A DNA stretch of 64,000 nucleotides from Prevotella sp. (GTDB taxonomy: Bacteria > Bacteroidota > Bacteroidia > Bacteroidales > Bacteroidaceae), in the NCBI GenBank assembly GCA_017442825.1, contig JAFRYZ010000035.1, positions 19,809 to 83,808 on the forward strand. The letters run 5' to 3'. The notes below the pieces were generated by a model. The model ran no database searches. It saw only the letters and a list, made by a program, of their open reading frames with translations, and was not told the DNA's origin. A program made the translations under genes and the position numbers. This document shows positions 23,603 through 31,954 of the stretch, in pieces. Every line of letters begins with the position of its first letter. Positions within the stretch are counted from its first letter, which is position 1.

Positions 23603-25564
23603 TTAACGAGGCGCATATTCTATCCCCAGGCTGCGTGCACGCTCAATATTGCGTCCTTTGGTAGTCTGTTTCTTCTGCTTCTGTTGCTTTATCAAAGCTG
23701 CGGGCTTTTGCTGTGCCAGCGGTTTTGCCGTCGGATTCCACGTTTGTTGAACATCCCATTTCGCCTTACACTCGAATGATTCGGGATAATAATAAACCGC
23801 TTCTGCCTGTTTCTGCTCAGCATAGTTACCAGTGTCCCAGATACCGTTGTCGTTCTCATCGACAAACAGCCGCGCGTAGTAGATTCCCGGCTTCACATAG
23901 TACAAGGTAGCCACCGCGTTTTGTGTTTCCACCTCTTTCTCAACAGCATCTTTATTGTTCAGTAGCTGGACGACAACATGCTTGTCTTCCATACCTGTCA
24001 GCGTGAAGATGACCGTACTGAATTCGTCTAGCGTCTTCACCTTGAAACCTTGTTTATAGGCTTTCGAAGCCTTACCATAGATATCTACGAAAGCAGCAGA
24101 ATCTATCTCAAGACTATATTCAGCACCCGGCTGCCATTCTCCTATCAGCTGCCACACACGCGGATGACCTGTCTGTTCACTAAGTAGGTATCGGGCAGGT
24201 TGCCAAAGCGTATCGACTTTGGTATAGAGATGTATGGCTGCCGTATCAGCCTTTTGTATCGGAGATTTCATCTTAATCAACAGATTCTGGTCAGGGGCAA
24301 TGGATGAAGGCACATAATAATCGGGTTCCAACGCTACGCTAGGCATCACCGTCTCAAACGACTCTCCACGTTTTTTCTTACGTTCCTGTTGCTTGCTCCA
24401 TTTCTCTGCCGCTTCTTTCATTTGCTTCAGGCGCTTGGCATAAGGCTGTCGCGAAATGAGTTCCAAAGTATCAGTATTCTGATGCAAGACACCCAACGTG
24501 TCTGTAGCAAGATATTGCATTTCTAATTGGAGTGTGTCCTGATTGACCAAAGCCGTGTCGCGCAACCAGTAGGTAATGGTGTCTTGATTGACAGAAGGTT
24601 CAACGACAAAAGCGTTCGTTTCATCGAAGTTCAAACCTTTTATCTTCGGCAGTTCAGCATTGCCATAGCTGAAAAAGACCATAAAGTTGTCTGCCTGCTG
24701 ACGGGTGGCTTTTAAAAAAGCACGGTCGGTTTGTTTCTCTTGAAAAGCCGTCAGCGTAATGTCATCGGGCAGAAAATGGGTGTACCCCACCCGATTGATG
24801 TTTAAGATATGCAGCGAATCGCGCCAGAGGGTATCTTGTCTGATGTCTGGCTTGCAAGTCGGCACAACAATGTCATGATTGAAAGCCAACTTCTCTGCTT
24901 TCTGCGTAAACCGATAATCTCCGTCCATATCTTGCAAGGCAAACACACGGTAACGACCTTCTGATACACCTTTGATCACAAAATGACCTTTCTCATCGGT
25001 AGATGAAACGCGAAGCATCGGCACTTTCAGCAAAAGCGTATCCGTTGCCTTAAACGTTTCTGAATCGGTATCGGAAACGGAACCGATATCATACAGTCCC
25101 ACATGAATGCCTTTTATGGGTTCCAGGTTCTCGGCATTCAGCACATGGCCTGCTATCTCCAACGTATCAATAGCATTACCCGTTGAAAAAGTATAGGTGA
25201 AGTTTCCTAATGGATTTCCTTCATTATTATCGGAAATAGCATCGGAAAAATCTATCGTATAAGTTGTATTAGGCTTCAGGTCGTCTTGAAGTTTGACCAC
25301 GATATTTCTACCTTGTTCTTTGATTTCGGGCTGTTCCAGTTGAGGTGGCGACACGACGACTTTCTCCGACGGATTGTCCAACTTGACATATTCGTCGAAA
25401 TAGATGGTGATTTTCTTGCTGTTCACATTCGTTGCACCGTTGGCAGGAAAAGCCCCCAACACCTTCGGCGGATCTTCGTCATACCACCCACCATCTGGTG
25501 CACCCATTTTGGCACACGATGCCAAAAGCATGATAAAACCTATGAAACCTATCGTCTTCTTCAT
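23603..25564 (-). CDS. Big_5/SbsA Ig-like lipoprotein
   Basis: The N-terminus MKKTIGFIGFIMLLASCAKMG carries a lipobox (LASC). Residues about 30-135 form a bacterial Ig-like domain of the Big_5 type (PKVLGAFPANGATNVNSKKITIYFDEYV ... LKPNTTYTIDFSDAISDNNEGNPL), and later parts look like further beta-sandwiches, including a DENDNGIWDTGNY calcium-type loop near residue 580. Bacteroidota carry one such large lipoprotein in many genomes; the role is unknown, possibly envelope-structural. The end is rich in Lys/Gln and contains no sorting tail. It is preceded by a tandem repeat rather than an obvious promoter. Confidence 0.8.
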   Translation of the reverse strand: MKKTIGFIGFIMLLASCAKMGAPDGGWYDEDPPKVLGAFPANGATNVNSKKITIYFDEYVKLDNPSEKVVVSPPQLEQPEIKEQGRNIVVKLQDDLKPNTTYTIDFSDAISDNNEGNPLGNFTYTFSTGNAIDTLEIAGHVLNAENLEPIKGIHVGLYDIGSVSDTDSETFKATDTLLLKVPMLRVSSTDEKGHFVIKGVSEGRYRVFALQDMDGDYRFTQKAEKLAFNHDIVVPTCKPDIRQDTLWRDSLHILNINRVGYTHFLPDDITLTAFQEKQTDRAFLKATRQQADNFMVFFSYGNAELPKIKGLNFDETNAFVVEPSVNQDTITYWLRDTALVNQDTLQLEMQYLATDTLGVLHQNTDTLELISRQPYAKRLKQMKEAAEKWSKQQERKKKRGESFETVMPSVALEPDYYVPSSIAPDQNLLIKMKSPIQKADTAAIHLYTKVDTLWQPARYLLSEQTGHPRVWQLIGEWQPGAEYSLEIDSAAFVDIYGKASKAYKQGFKVKTLDEFSTVIFTLTGMEDKHVVVQLLNNKDAVEKEVETQNAVATLYYVKPGIYYARLFVDENDNGIWDTGNYAEQKQAEAVYYYPESFECKAKWDVQQTWNPTAKPLAQQKPAALIKQQKQKKQTTKGRNIERARSLGIEYAPR

Positions 25565-25634
25565 TTTAACTCCTCTTTAACTCCCCTTCTCACTCCCCTT
25601 TAACTCCTTTTTAACTCCCTTTTAACTCCCCTTC
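25565..25634. repeat. 10-13-nt tandem repeat between GH3-type and Ig-like genes
   Basis: About six imperfect copies of GGGGAGTTAAAA (minus-strand reading) fill the gap; the first copy provides the last Gly-Ser and the TAA stop of the GH3-family gene. The repeated GGGGAG is purine-rich and could resemble multiple ribosome-binding sequences before the Ig-like ATG. Confidence 0.7.
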
Positions 25635-27142
25635 CCATTCATCGCCAACATCTCTTCAATGTTCTTACGACTGTTCGACAAACGAGGAACCTTATGTTGT
25701 CCGCCCAGTTTTCCTTTCGATTTCAACCAGTCGTTGAAAAGATGTGGTCGTGCCTTGATAATCTCCAACTGCTGCAGCGTCACGTCATGGAAGCGCTTGG
25801 CTTCATAGTCGCTGTTGATTTCCTGCAACTTGTTATCGAGAATCAGAGCAAACTCCTTCATATCTTCCGGTTCTTTAGCAAACTCTATGAGCCACTGATG
25901 GCGACATTTCGCCTTTTCGTTCATATATATCGGAGCTGCCGTATATTCCAATATCACGGCACCCGTCTGTTTGCAAGTTGCTTCCAATGCTTTTTCTGCG
26001 TTGTCCTGAATCAGTTCTTCGCCGAAAGCATTGATAAAATATTTGGTTCTGCCAGTGATGACGAACTTATAAGGGTTCTTCGAGGTAAAGCGTATGGTGT
26101 CACCAATCTGATAGCGCCACAGTCCGCAAGAAGTGGAAATCAACATGACATAGTTCTTTCCCACTTCCACTCCACTGAGTGGTACCACCGTCGGGTGTTC
26201 ACTTTCAAACTCGTCCATCGGAATGAATTCATAGAACACACCATAGTCGAGCATCAGCAACATGGCAGAGTCGGCAGGATCATTCTGAATGCCGAAGAAG
26301 CCTTCGCTGGCATTATAGGTTTCCATATAGTGCATGTCCGACTTGGTAATAAGCTGCTCGTACTGTTTCCGATAGGGAGTGAAAGCAATACCGCCGTGGA
26401 AGAATACTTCCAGGTTGGGCCATACCTCCTCCAGATGCTGCTTGCCAGAGAGTTCCATCACGCGCACCAAAACAGACAACATCCACGAAGGTACACCCGA
26501 GAGGTTGGTCACGTTTTTGTTTAACGTTTCTCTTGCTATGCGGTCGCGCTTCAACTCAAAGTCTGACAATAAAGCCGTCTGCTTCTTCGGAACGCGAACC
26601 AGATTTGCCAGAGGATTGATGTTTTCTATCAAGATGGCACTCAGGTCGCCCACCAGCGAGCCTGCCATATTATAATTCGGAGAATGACTGCCGCCTAGTA
26701 TCAAACCCTTGCCGTCGAGCATTCTACTTAGGGGATAGTTGGCAAGATAGAATGCCACCACATCTGTTCCTCCTTGATAATGTATGCGTTGCAATCCTTC
26801 TGCCGAAACAGGAATAAACTTCGACTTGTCGTTCGTCGTACCAGATGACTTTGCAAACCATTTCACCATTCCTGGCCACAGCACATTTCGCTCACCGTGG
26901 CGCATGCGGTCGATGTCGTCTTTCAGTTCCTCGTAAGTATTAACAGGAACGTTTTGTGCAAAGTCCTCATAAGTTCTGATGGTATTAAAAAGATGATTTC
27001 TGCCATATTCCGTTTCTTTTCCACGCTCCACCAGATAGGAAAACACCTCGTTTTGCATTTGCAATGCATCCTTCTCATGGCGTTCCAATTCTACCTGACG
27101 TCGATGGAAATATAAGCGATTGGCTATCTTTGTCAAACTCAT
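25622..27142 (-). CDS. GH3-family acyl-adenylate-forming protein
   Basis: The 506-residue protein has GH3/auxin-responsive-promoter family features: WFAKSSGTTNDKSKFIPVS (ATP-binding motif 1, about residue 95), PSWMLSVLVRVME, METYNASEGFFGIQND (motif 2) and GRTKYFINAFGEEL with LWRYQIGDTIRF (motif 3). Plant GH3 enzymes join amino acids to carboxylic hormones; bacterial members in Bacteroidota are common but uncharacterised and probably ligate an unknown acid. It begins 6 bp after rnc ends and is likely in the acpP-fabF-rnc transcript. Confidence 0.88.
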   Translation of the reverse strand: MSLTKIANRLYFHRRQVELERHEKDALQMQNEVFSYLVERGKETEYGRNHLFNTIRTYEDFAQNVPVNTYEELKDDIDRMRHGERNVLWPGMVKWFAKSSGTTNDKSKFIPVSAEGLQRIHYQGGTDVVAFYLANYPLSRMLDGKGLILGGSHSPNYNMAGSLVGDLSAILIENINPLANLVRVPKKQTALLSDFELKRDRIARETLNKNVTNLSGVPSWMLSVLVRVMELSGKQHLEEVWPNLEVFFHGGIAFTPYRKQYEQLITKSDMHYMETYNASEGFFGIQNDPADSAMLLMLDYGVFYEFIPMDEFESEHPTVVPLSGVEVGKNYVMLISTSCGLWRYQIGDTIRFTSKNPYKFVITGRTKYFINAFGEELIQDNAEKALEATCKQTGAVILEYTAAPIYMNEKAKCRHQWLIEFAKEPEDMKEFALILDNKLQEINSDYEAKRFHDVTLQQLEIIKARPHLFNDWLKSKGKLGGQHKVPRLSNSRKNIEEMLAMNGKGS

Positions 27143-27148
27143 CGTTTT

Positions 27149-28021
27149 CTATGGATTAGTTATGTTGTTCGAATTCACTTCTTCCAGCTGTTCTGCCTCC
27201 TCGTTGAAAGTTTCTTCCTTCATTTCCTCTTGAACTTGAAATGCTTCTTTCTCTGCTTTAGCAGCAAACACGCTATCGATGAATTCGGGTGATTTCTTCA
27301 GTAATTTCAATGTTTCTCTGGCAGCAAGCTGTTGAGCCTCCTTTTTGGAGAAACCCTCTCCTTCGCTACCAGCCACCTCTTCCAACAGCACCTGAAAGCG
27401 GAAAACCGGACTGTTGTTCTCGTCTGTTTTCTCGTCAATCAGTTGAAAATCTACACTGATGCGGTTCTTCTGTCCCCACTCTATCAGCTTCGACTTGAAA
27501 TTGACCTCTTTATAAGCTACCTTGTCCAGGTTTATCAACTCACCGAGAATTCGTTTTTCAACGAACTTCGTACAGGCTTTATAGCCCTGATCCAAGTAAA
27601 TGGCTCCTATCATTGCCTCAAAAGCATTGCCAGCCAAATAGTTGTTGTGCGAACCGTTAGACCTGCCATTGGTCATGATGAGCCTGTTGATACCCATTTC
27701 TTTTGACAGGCGGTTCAAAGTGGCACGCTGAACAATTTTCGAACGGGTGTTGGTCAGAAATCCCTCACGCTTCCCTGGAAAATGTTTGTAAACAATACCA
27801 CCTACGATAGCCCCCAGCACAGCATCACCCAAAAACTCCAACCTTTCGTTGTTGATGGGCTTACCCTTCTCGTTGCGATGCGCCACACTCTTGTGCATCA
27901 GTGCCAACTTGTAGTACCTGATGTCATTAGGGTAAAAGCCGAGGATTTCGTATAAAGACAAATAAAGCTCCTTCTCCTTGCGGAAAGGGAGCTTTATTCT
28001 GTTGATGATATTATTCAGCAT
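27149..28021 (-). CDS. rnc: Ribonuclease III
   Basis: NNERLEFLGDAVLGAIVG (about residues 58-75) is the RNase III signature with catalytic Glu and Asp, and NAFEAMIGAIYLDQG carries the second acidic pair. A double-stranded-RNA-binding domain spans about residues 175-245 (FKSKLIEWGQKNRISVDF ... SKKEAQQLAARETLKLL). The acidic tail beyond residue 250 (KEETFNEEAEQLEEVN) is an extra feature. The enzyme matures rRNA and cleaves duplex RNA. Its start overlaps fabF by 11 bp; the acpP-fabF-rnc order is conserved in Bacteroidota. Confidence 0.95.
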   Translation of the reverse strand: MLNNIINRIKLPFRKEKELYLSLYEILGFYPNDIRYYKLALMHKSVAHRNEKGKPINNERLEFLGDAVLGAIVGGIVYKHFPGKREGFLTNTRSKIVQRATLNRLSKEMGINRLIMTNGRSNGSHNNYLAGNAFEAMIGAIYLDQGYKACTKFVEKRILGELINLDKVAYKEVNFKSKLIEWGQKNRISVDFQLIDEKTDENNSPVFRFQVLLEEVAGSEGEGFSKKEAQQLAARETLKLLKKSPEFIDSVFAAKAEKEAFQVQEEMKEETFNEEAEQLEEVNSNNITNP

Positions 28022-29273
28022 ATTTTTTGAATATCACACAGGCGTTATGACCACCAAATCCGAACGTGTTACTCATGGCAGCACGTACCTCACGCTTCTG
28101 TGCTTTGTTGAAGGTGAAGTTGAGATTGTAGTCAATTTCTGGATCCTTATCATCCTCGTCGTGGTTGATGGTAGGCGGTACAATGTCGTTCTGAACAGAC
28201 AAGACAGCTACCATAGCCTCAACTGCACCAGCTGCACCGAGCAGGTGACCCGTCATAGACTTCGTAGAAGAGATATTCAGCTTGTAAGCAGCATCTCCGA
28301 ACACATCCTTGATGGCTTTAGCTTCAGAAATATCACCCACGTGTGTCGATGTTCCGTGTACGTTGATGTAGTCGATATCCTCTGGTTTCAAACCTGCATC
28401 ATCCAACGCGTTCTGCATCACGAGCTTTGCTCCAAGACCTTCGGGGTGGCTGGCAGTGATGTGATAAGCGTCAGCACTCTCACCATCACCTACCATCTCG
28501 GCATAGATCTTAGCGCCACGTGCCTTGGCATGTTCCAACTCTTCCAGAATCAGACAGCCTGCACCTTCAGCCATCACGAAGCCATCGCGGCTTGCACTGA
28601 ACGGACGGCTTGCCTTCTCAGGCTCGTCGTTGCGGGTAGAGAGTGCCTTCATGGCATTGAATCCTCCGATACCACACATACAGATTGCACTTTCTGCACC
28701 ACCTGCAACAATCACGTTTGCCTTGCCCAAGCGAATCAGGTTAAAGGCATCAGCCAGAGCATTGCTTGAAGAAGCACATGCACTTGTCGTCGTATAGTTA
28801 GGTCCGTGGAAGCCGAAGTGGATAGAGATGTGACCCGAAGCAATATCGGCAATCATCTTAGGAATGAAGAACGGTGAAAACTTAGGACCGTCTTCCATGT
28901 GCTGACCATAATAGACCACCTCGTCCTGGAAAGTCTTGATACCACCAATACCTACGCCATAGACGACGCCGATGCGGTTCTTGTCTTCCTTTTCCAAGTC
29001 AAGTCCTGAATCTTTCACGCCCTGAATGGCAGAAACCATAGCCAACTGAGTGTAGCGGTCCAGTTTTCTTGATTCTTTACGGTCAATATATTCATTGATG
29101 TCAAGTCCTTTTACCTCACAAGCGAAAGTTGTTTTACAAAGGGAAGCATCAAATTGAGTCACAGGTGCAGCACCACTTTTGCCGGCAAGCAGGTTTTTCC
29201 AAGTCTCCTCGGGTGAATTTCCTACAGGCGTAACGGCACCAAGACCTGTTACTACTACTCTTTTTAATTCCAT
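28011..29273 (-). CDS. fabF: Beta-ketoacyl-ACP synthase II
   Basis: MELKRVVVTGLGAVTPVGNSPEETW starts a 420-residue condensing enzyme. The active-site Cys is in TTTSACASSSNAL (about residue 164), and the two His are in VHGTSTHVGD and SMTGHLLGAAGAVE. It elongates acyl-ACP with malonyl-ACP and controls unsaturated chain length. It follows acpP by 113 bp and overlaps rnc, so ACP, FabF and RNase III are made from one region. Confidence 0.95.
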   Translation of the reverse strand: MELKRVVVTGLGAVTPVGNSPEETWKNLLAGKSGAAPVTQFDASLCKTTFACEVKGLDINEYIDRKESRKLDRYTQLAMVSAIQGVKDSGLDLEKEDKNRIGVVYGVGIGGIKTFQDEVVYYGQHMEDGPKFSPFFIPKMIADIASGHISIHFGFHGPNYTTTSACASSSNALADAFNLIRLGKANVIVAGGAESAICMCGIGGFNAMKALSTRNDEPEKASRPFSASRDGFVMAEGAGCLILEELEHAKARGAKIYAEMVGDGESADAYHITASHPEGLGAKLVMQNALDDAGLKPEDIDYINVHGTSTHVGDISEAKAIKDVFGDAAYKLNISSTKSMTGHLLGAAGAVEAMVAVLSVQNDIVPPTINHDEDDKDPEIDYNLNFTFNKAQKREVRAAMSNTFGFGGHNACVIFKKYAE

Positions 29274-29310
29274 AAAAACGTTTTATTTATAGCGTCTTTT
29301 TAACATAGAT

Positions 29311-29379
29311 TTAGCGTTTAGCGTAAGCTGTCGTCTTAGAAACGAACTCCACGCTAAACGCCAAACGCTGTACGCAAAA
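29311..29379. repeat. Inverted heptads forming a hairpin between acpP and fabF
   Basis: TTAGCGT twice (about 29,311-29,324) faces CGCTAAA, CGCCAAA, CGCTGTA, CGCAAAA (29,352-29,379). GCGTTTAGCGT at 29,314-29,324 can pair over 11 bp with ACGCTAAACGC at 29,351-29,361. In the mRNA this hairpin could protect acpP or reduce read-through into fabF. Confidence 0.6.
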
Positions 29380-29386
29380 CCAATAA

Positions 29387-29623
29387 TTATTTTGCGTTTT
29401 CCTCGATATAAGCGATAGCATCGCCAACGGTAGCAATCTTCTCAGCCTTATCGTCTGGAATAGAGATACCAAATTCTTTCTCAAACTCCATGATGAGCTC
29501 TACAGTGTCCAGAGAATCTGCACCAAGGTCGTTAGTGAAGCTTGCCTCAGGCTTTACTTCTGCATCGTCAACACCCAGTTTCTCTACGATAATAGCTTTT
29601 ACTTTGCTTTCAATTTCTGACAT
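29387..29623 (-). CDS. acpP: Acyl carrier protein
   Basis: The 78-residue protein [20 protein letters not shown] ... has the phosphopantetheine serine in [11 protein letters not shown] (about residue 37) and the usual acidic helix II. It carries growing acyl chains in fatty-acid synthesis. I use the ATG at 29623; the upstream open frame holds the promoter. It stands first in the acpP-fabF-rnc group. Confidence 0.96.
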   Translation of the reverse strand: MSEIESKVKAIIVEKLGVDDAEVKPEASFTNDLGADSLDTVELIMEFEKEFGISIPDDKAEKIATVGDAIAYIEENAK

Positions 29624-29677
29624 AGTTGTAAGTTTTAAAATGTTAAATAATTGATTTCTTTTCAAAATTTTCGGGTG

Positions 29678-29685
29678 CAAAGGAA
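29678..29685 (-). promoter_or_regulatory. Promoter -7 box (TTCCTTTG) for acpP
   Basis: TTCCTTTG on the minus strand departs by one base from TAnnTTTG and has TTTG 20 bp upstream. The leader of about 45 nt is AT-rich. Confidence 0.4.
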
Positions 29686-29799
29686 CAAACTTAAATCGAA
29701 ACGTGCAAATATTTCGAAGAAAAAAACACCTTTCTTTGCACATACACCCCCCTATTGTGCAAAAAAGAAGCCGTTTTCTCAAAAAAAGGCTACTTATTG

Positions 29800-29830
29800 T
29801 TTGCCCTTTTTCAATTTTCAATTATATTTG
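29800..29830 (+). promoter_or_regulatory. Promoter (TTTG-19-TATATTTG) for DUF4254 gene
   Basis: TTTG at 29,800-29,803 and TATATTTG at 29,823-29,830 are 19 bp apart. A second -7-like TAACTTTG follows at 29,844-29,851. Confidence 0.6.
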
Positions 29831-29877
29831 CACACAACTTCGCTAACTTTGAAAGTACTCAATAAAAACATAAAGAT

Positions 29878-30486
29878 ATGTCATTTACACAACATTGTAA
29901 CGAAATTTTCAACCAAGCTATCCGCGACTATCACGTGAAAGATAACGTTGATACGCCCATCAATAATCCCTATGACGAGGGTACCATCGAGAACCGTCTC
30001 TACCTGAAGTGTTGGATAGACACCGTTCAGTGGCATTTCGAAGACATCATCCGCGACCCGAACATCGATCCGGCAGAAGCCCTCATACTGAAACGCCGTA
30101 TCGACCGTTCCAATCAAGATCGTACCGACCTGGTTGAGCAGATAGATTCCTATTTCCGTCAAGTATATAGTGAGGTGAAGCCGTTGCCCGAAGCTACTAT
30201 CAATACCGAGAGTCCGGCTTGGGCTGTTGACCGTCTCTCTATCCTCGCTCTAAAAATTTGGCACATGCGCGAACAGGCAGAACGCCAAGATGCTTCGGCT
30301 GAACACCGACAGAAATGTCAGCAGAAACTTGATGTGCTGCTCGAACAGCAGGTTGATCTCGGCACCGCCATCAACCAGTTGCTCGACGACATTCAAGCTG
30401 GTCGCAAATACATGAAGGTGTATCGGCAGATGAAAATGTACAACGACCCTGCCACCAATCCCATTCTTTATCAAAAGAAGGGTTGA
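29878..30486 (+). CDS. DUF4254 family protein
   Basis: The 202-residue soluble protein begins MSFTQHCNEIFNQAIRDYHV and contains IENRLYLKCWIDTVQWHFEDIIRDP, VDRLSILALKIWHMREQ and QAGRKYMKVYRQMKMYND, diagnostic of DUF4254. The family is largely alpha-helical and in Bacteroidota regularly precedes a GT9 glycosyltransferase gene, as here (75 bp downstream). A regulatory or scaffolding role in glycan synthesis is a guess. The intervening 75 bp are heptads and one GCGAAGCGCTT-type element. Confidence 0.85.
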   Translation: MSFTQHCNEIFNQAIRDYHVKDNVDTPINNPYDEGTIENRLYLKCWIDTVQWHFEDIIRDPNIDPAEALILKRRIDRSNQDRTDLVEQIDSYFRQVYSEVKPLPEATINTESPAWAVDRLSILALKIWHMREQAERQDASAEHRQKCQQKLDVLLEQQVDLGTAINQLLDDIQAGRKYMKVYRQMKMYNDPATNPILYQKKG

Positions 30487-30560
30487 AAGATGAGAGTTGA
30501 GGGATGAGAGTTGAAAGATGAGAGTTCTTGCTTTGGCAAGCGCTTTGCGATTAGAGAGAG
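30487..30560. repeat. Heptads and second element between DUF4254 and GT9
   Basis: AGATGAG/AGTTGAG/GGATGAG-like heptads (30,488-30,527) are followed by TTCTTGCTTTGGCAAGCGCTT and CGATTAGAGAG; the ATG of the GT9 gene lies immediately after this element. Confidence 0.7.
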
Positions 30561-31646
30561 ATGAAGACAGAACACTTGCTTGTTATCCGCTTCTCCGCTA
30601 TGGGAGATGTTGCTATGATGGTTCCCGTCATAGCTTCTTTGGCGAGACAGTATCCGAACATGAGGATAACGGTATTAAGCCGTCCTTTCGCGCGTACATT
30701 ATTTAATAATATAGCACCTAATGTCAGCTTTATGGGTGCCGAGGTCAGGAAAGAGTACAAGGGAGTCCACGGACTCAATGCCCTTTACCGGCGGTTACAA
30801 GCCAAACACTTCACAGCCGTTGCCGACCTACACGATGTGCTGCGCACCAAATATCTGCGCATGCGGTTCAACGTCGATGGCAAACGGGTGGAACACATCA
30901 ACAAGCATCGCAAGGAGAAACGACAGTTGTGTGCTGAGAAAAATAAGGTTCTCCAACAACTGCCTACCTCTTTCGACAACTATGCCGACGTTTTCAGTCG
31001 CTTGGGCTATCCCGTCACGTTGAACTTCACTTCCATCTTCCATGAAGGACGGGGAGACCTTTCATCACTCCCCATCACCATCCCCGAAAAGAAAGGGGAC
31101 GAACGGTGGATAGGTATTGCGCCCTTTGCTGCTCATCATGGTAAAATCTACCCCATCGACAAAATGGACTTCATCATCCGTACGTTGGCAACTCAACACC
31201 CCGACTGGCGCATTTTCCTTTTTGGAGGAGGCAACCAGGAAGAAGATACCACCTTGAAGACGTGGGATGCTGAACTTTCACCATGTTCCTTCATCTCACG
31301 ACAGCTGAAAGGACTCGACCAAGAACTCATCGTCATGAGCCACCTCGACCTTATGCTCTCTATGGACTCAGCCAACATGCACCTCGCCTCCCTCGTCGGC
31401 ATTCCCGTCATCAGCATCTGGGGAGCCACACACCCCTATGCCGGCTTCATGGGCTTTGGACAAAACCCCGACAACGCCATACAGACCGACTTGCCCTGCC
31501 GCCCCTGTAGCATCTACGGCAAAAAACCTTGCATACGACAAGACTACGCCTGTCTGCACGACATCAAACCAGAAACCATCCTTGAAAAGATTCAATTCAT
31601 AATTTATAATTCTTCGACAAGCGAAGCGACTTCGTCGATTACATAA
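30561..31646 (+). CDS. Family 9 glycosyltransferase (heptosyltransferase-like)
   Basis: LLVIRFSAMGDVAMMVPVIASLARQYP is the GT9 N-terminal motif, and the C-terminal domain has IGIAPFAAHHGKIYP, LMLSMDSANMHLASLVGIPVISIWGATHP and CRPCSIYGKKPC. Such GT-B enzymes add heptose (or another sugar) to the inner core of lipopolysaccharide. Residues after ILEKIQF (IIYNSSTSEATSSIT) are encoded by repeat sequence and are probably an acquired tail. The start codon abuts a repeat element. No nearby heptose-synthesis gene. Confidence 0.87.
   Translation: MKTEHLLVIRFSAMGDVAMMVPVIASLARQYPNMRITVLSRPFARTLFNNIAPNVSFMGAEVRKEYKGVHGLNALYRRLQAKHFTAVADLHDVLRTKYLRMRFNVDGKRVEHINKHRKEKRQLCAEKNKVLQQLPTSFDNYADVFSRLGYPVTLNFTSIFHEGRGDLSSLPITIPEKKGDERWIGIAPFAAHHGKIYPIDKMDFIIRTLATQHPDWRIFLFGGGNQEEDTTLKTWDAELSPCSFISRQLKGLDQELIVMSHLDLMLSMDSANMHLASLVGIPVISIWGATHPYAGFMGFGQNPDNAIQTDLPCRPCSIYGKKPCIRQDYACLHDIKPETILEKIQFIIYNSSTSEATSSIT
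31594..31640. repeat. Heptads at the 3' end of the GT9 gene
   Basis: ATTCAATTCATAATTTATA then ATTCTTCGACAAGCGAAGCG form the last codons of the GT9 gene. The heptads are degenerate and the second element is reduced to AAGCGAAGCGACTTCG. Confidence 0.5.
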
Positions 31647-31666
31647 ACCATTAAAACAAAAGCATT

Positions 31667-31828
31667 ATGAAAAAGTACATTTGCGACACTTGCGGGTACG
31701 TTTACGATCCCGAAGTAGGAGATCCTGACAACGGTATCGAACCCGGAACAGCATTCGAAGACCTGCCCGAAGATTGGGTATGCCCACTCTGCGGCGTCGG
31801 CAAGGAAGACTTCAGCGTAGAAGAGTAA
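31667..31828 (+). CDS. Rubredoxin
   Basis: A 53-residue protein starting [20 protein letters not shown] and ending [18 protein letters not shown]. It has the two CxxC(G) iron-binding knuckles (CDTCGY and CPLCGV) of rubredoxin, a small one-electron carrier in anaerobes involved in oxygen and peroxide detoxification. Length and spacing are normal. It lies 20 bp after the GT9 gene and has its own terminator-like hairpin. Confidence 0.95.
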   Translation: MKKYICDTCGYVYDPEVGDPDNGIEPGTAFEDLPEDWVCPLCGVGKEDFSVEE

Positions 31829-31851
31829 CAAAAACCATCCTAAACATCATC

Positions 31852-31885
31852 CCCGAACAGCGATAATAACTGTTCGGGAATGATT
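31852..31885 (+). terminator. Intrinsic terminator after rubredoxin
   Basis: CCCGAACAG (31,852-31,860) pairs with CTGTTCGGG (31,870-31,878) over a 9-nt loop, followed by AATGATTGTTTTT. Confidence 0.75.
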
Positions 31886-31954
31886 GTTTTTGTATGAAAG
31901 GAGTTTACTTAATCACGACCTTGAGCTTTGCTCGAACTCGTTTCCGTTCTTCAC

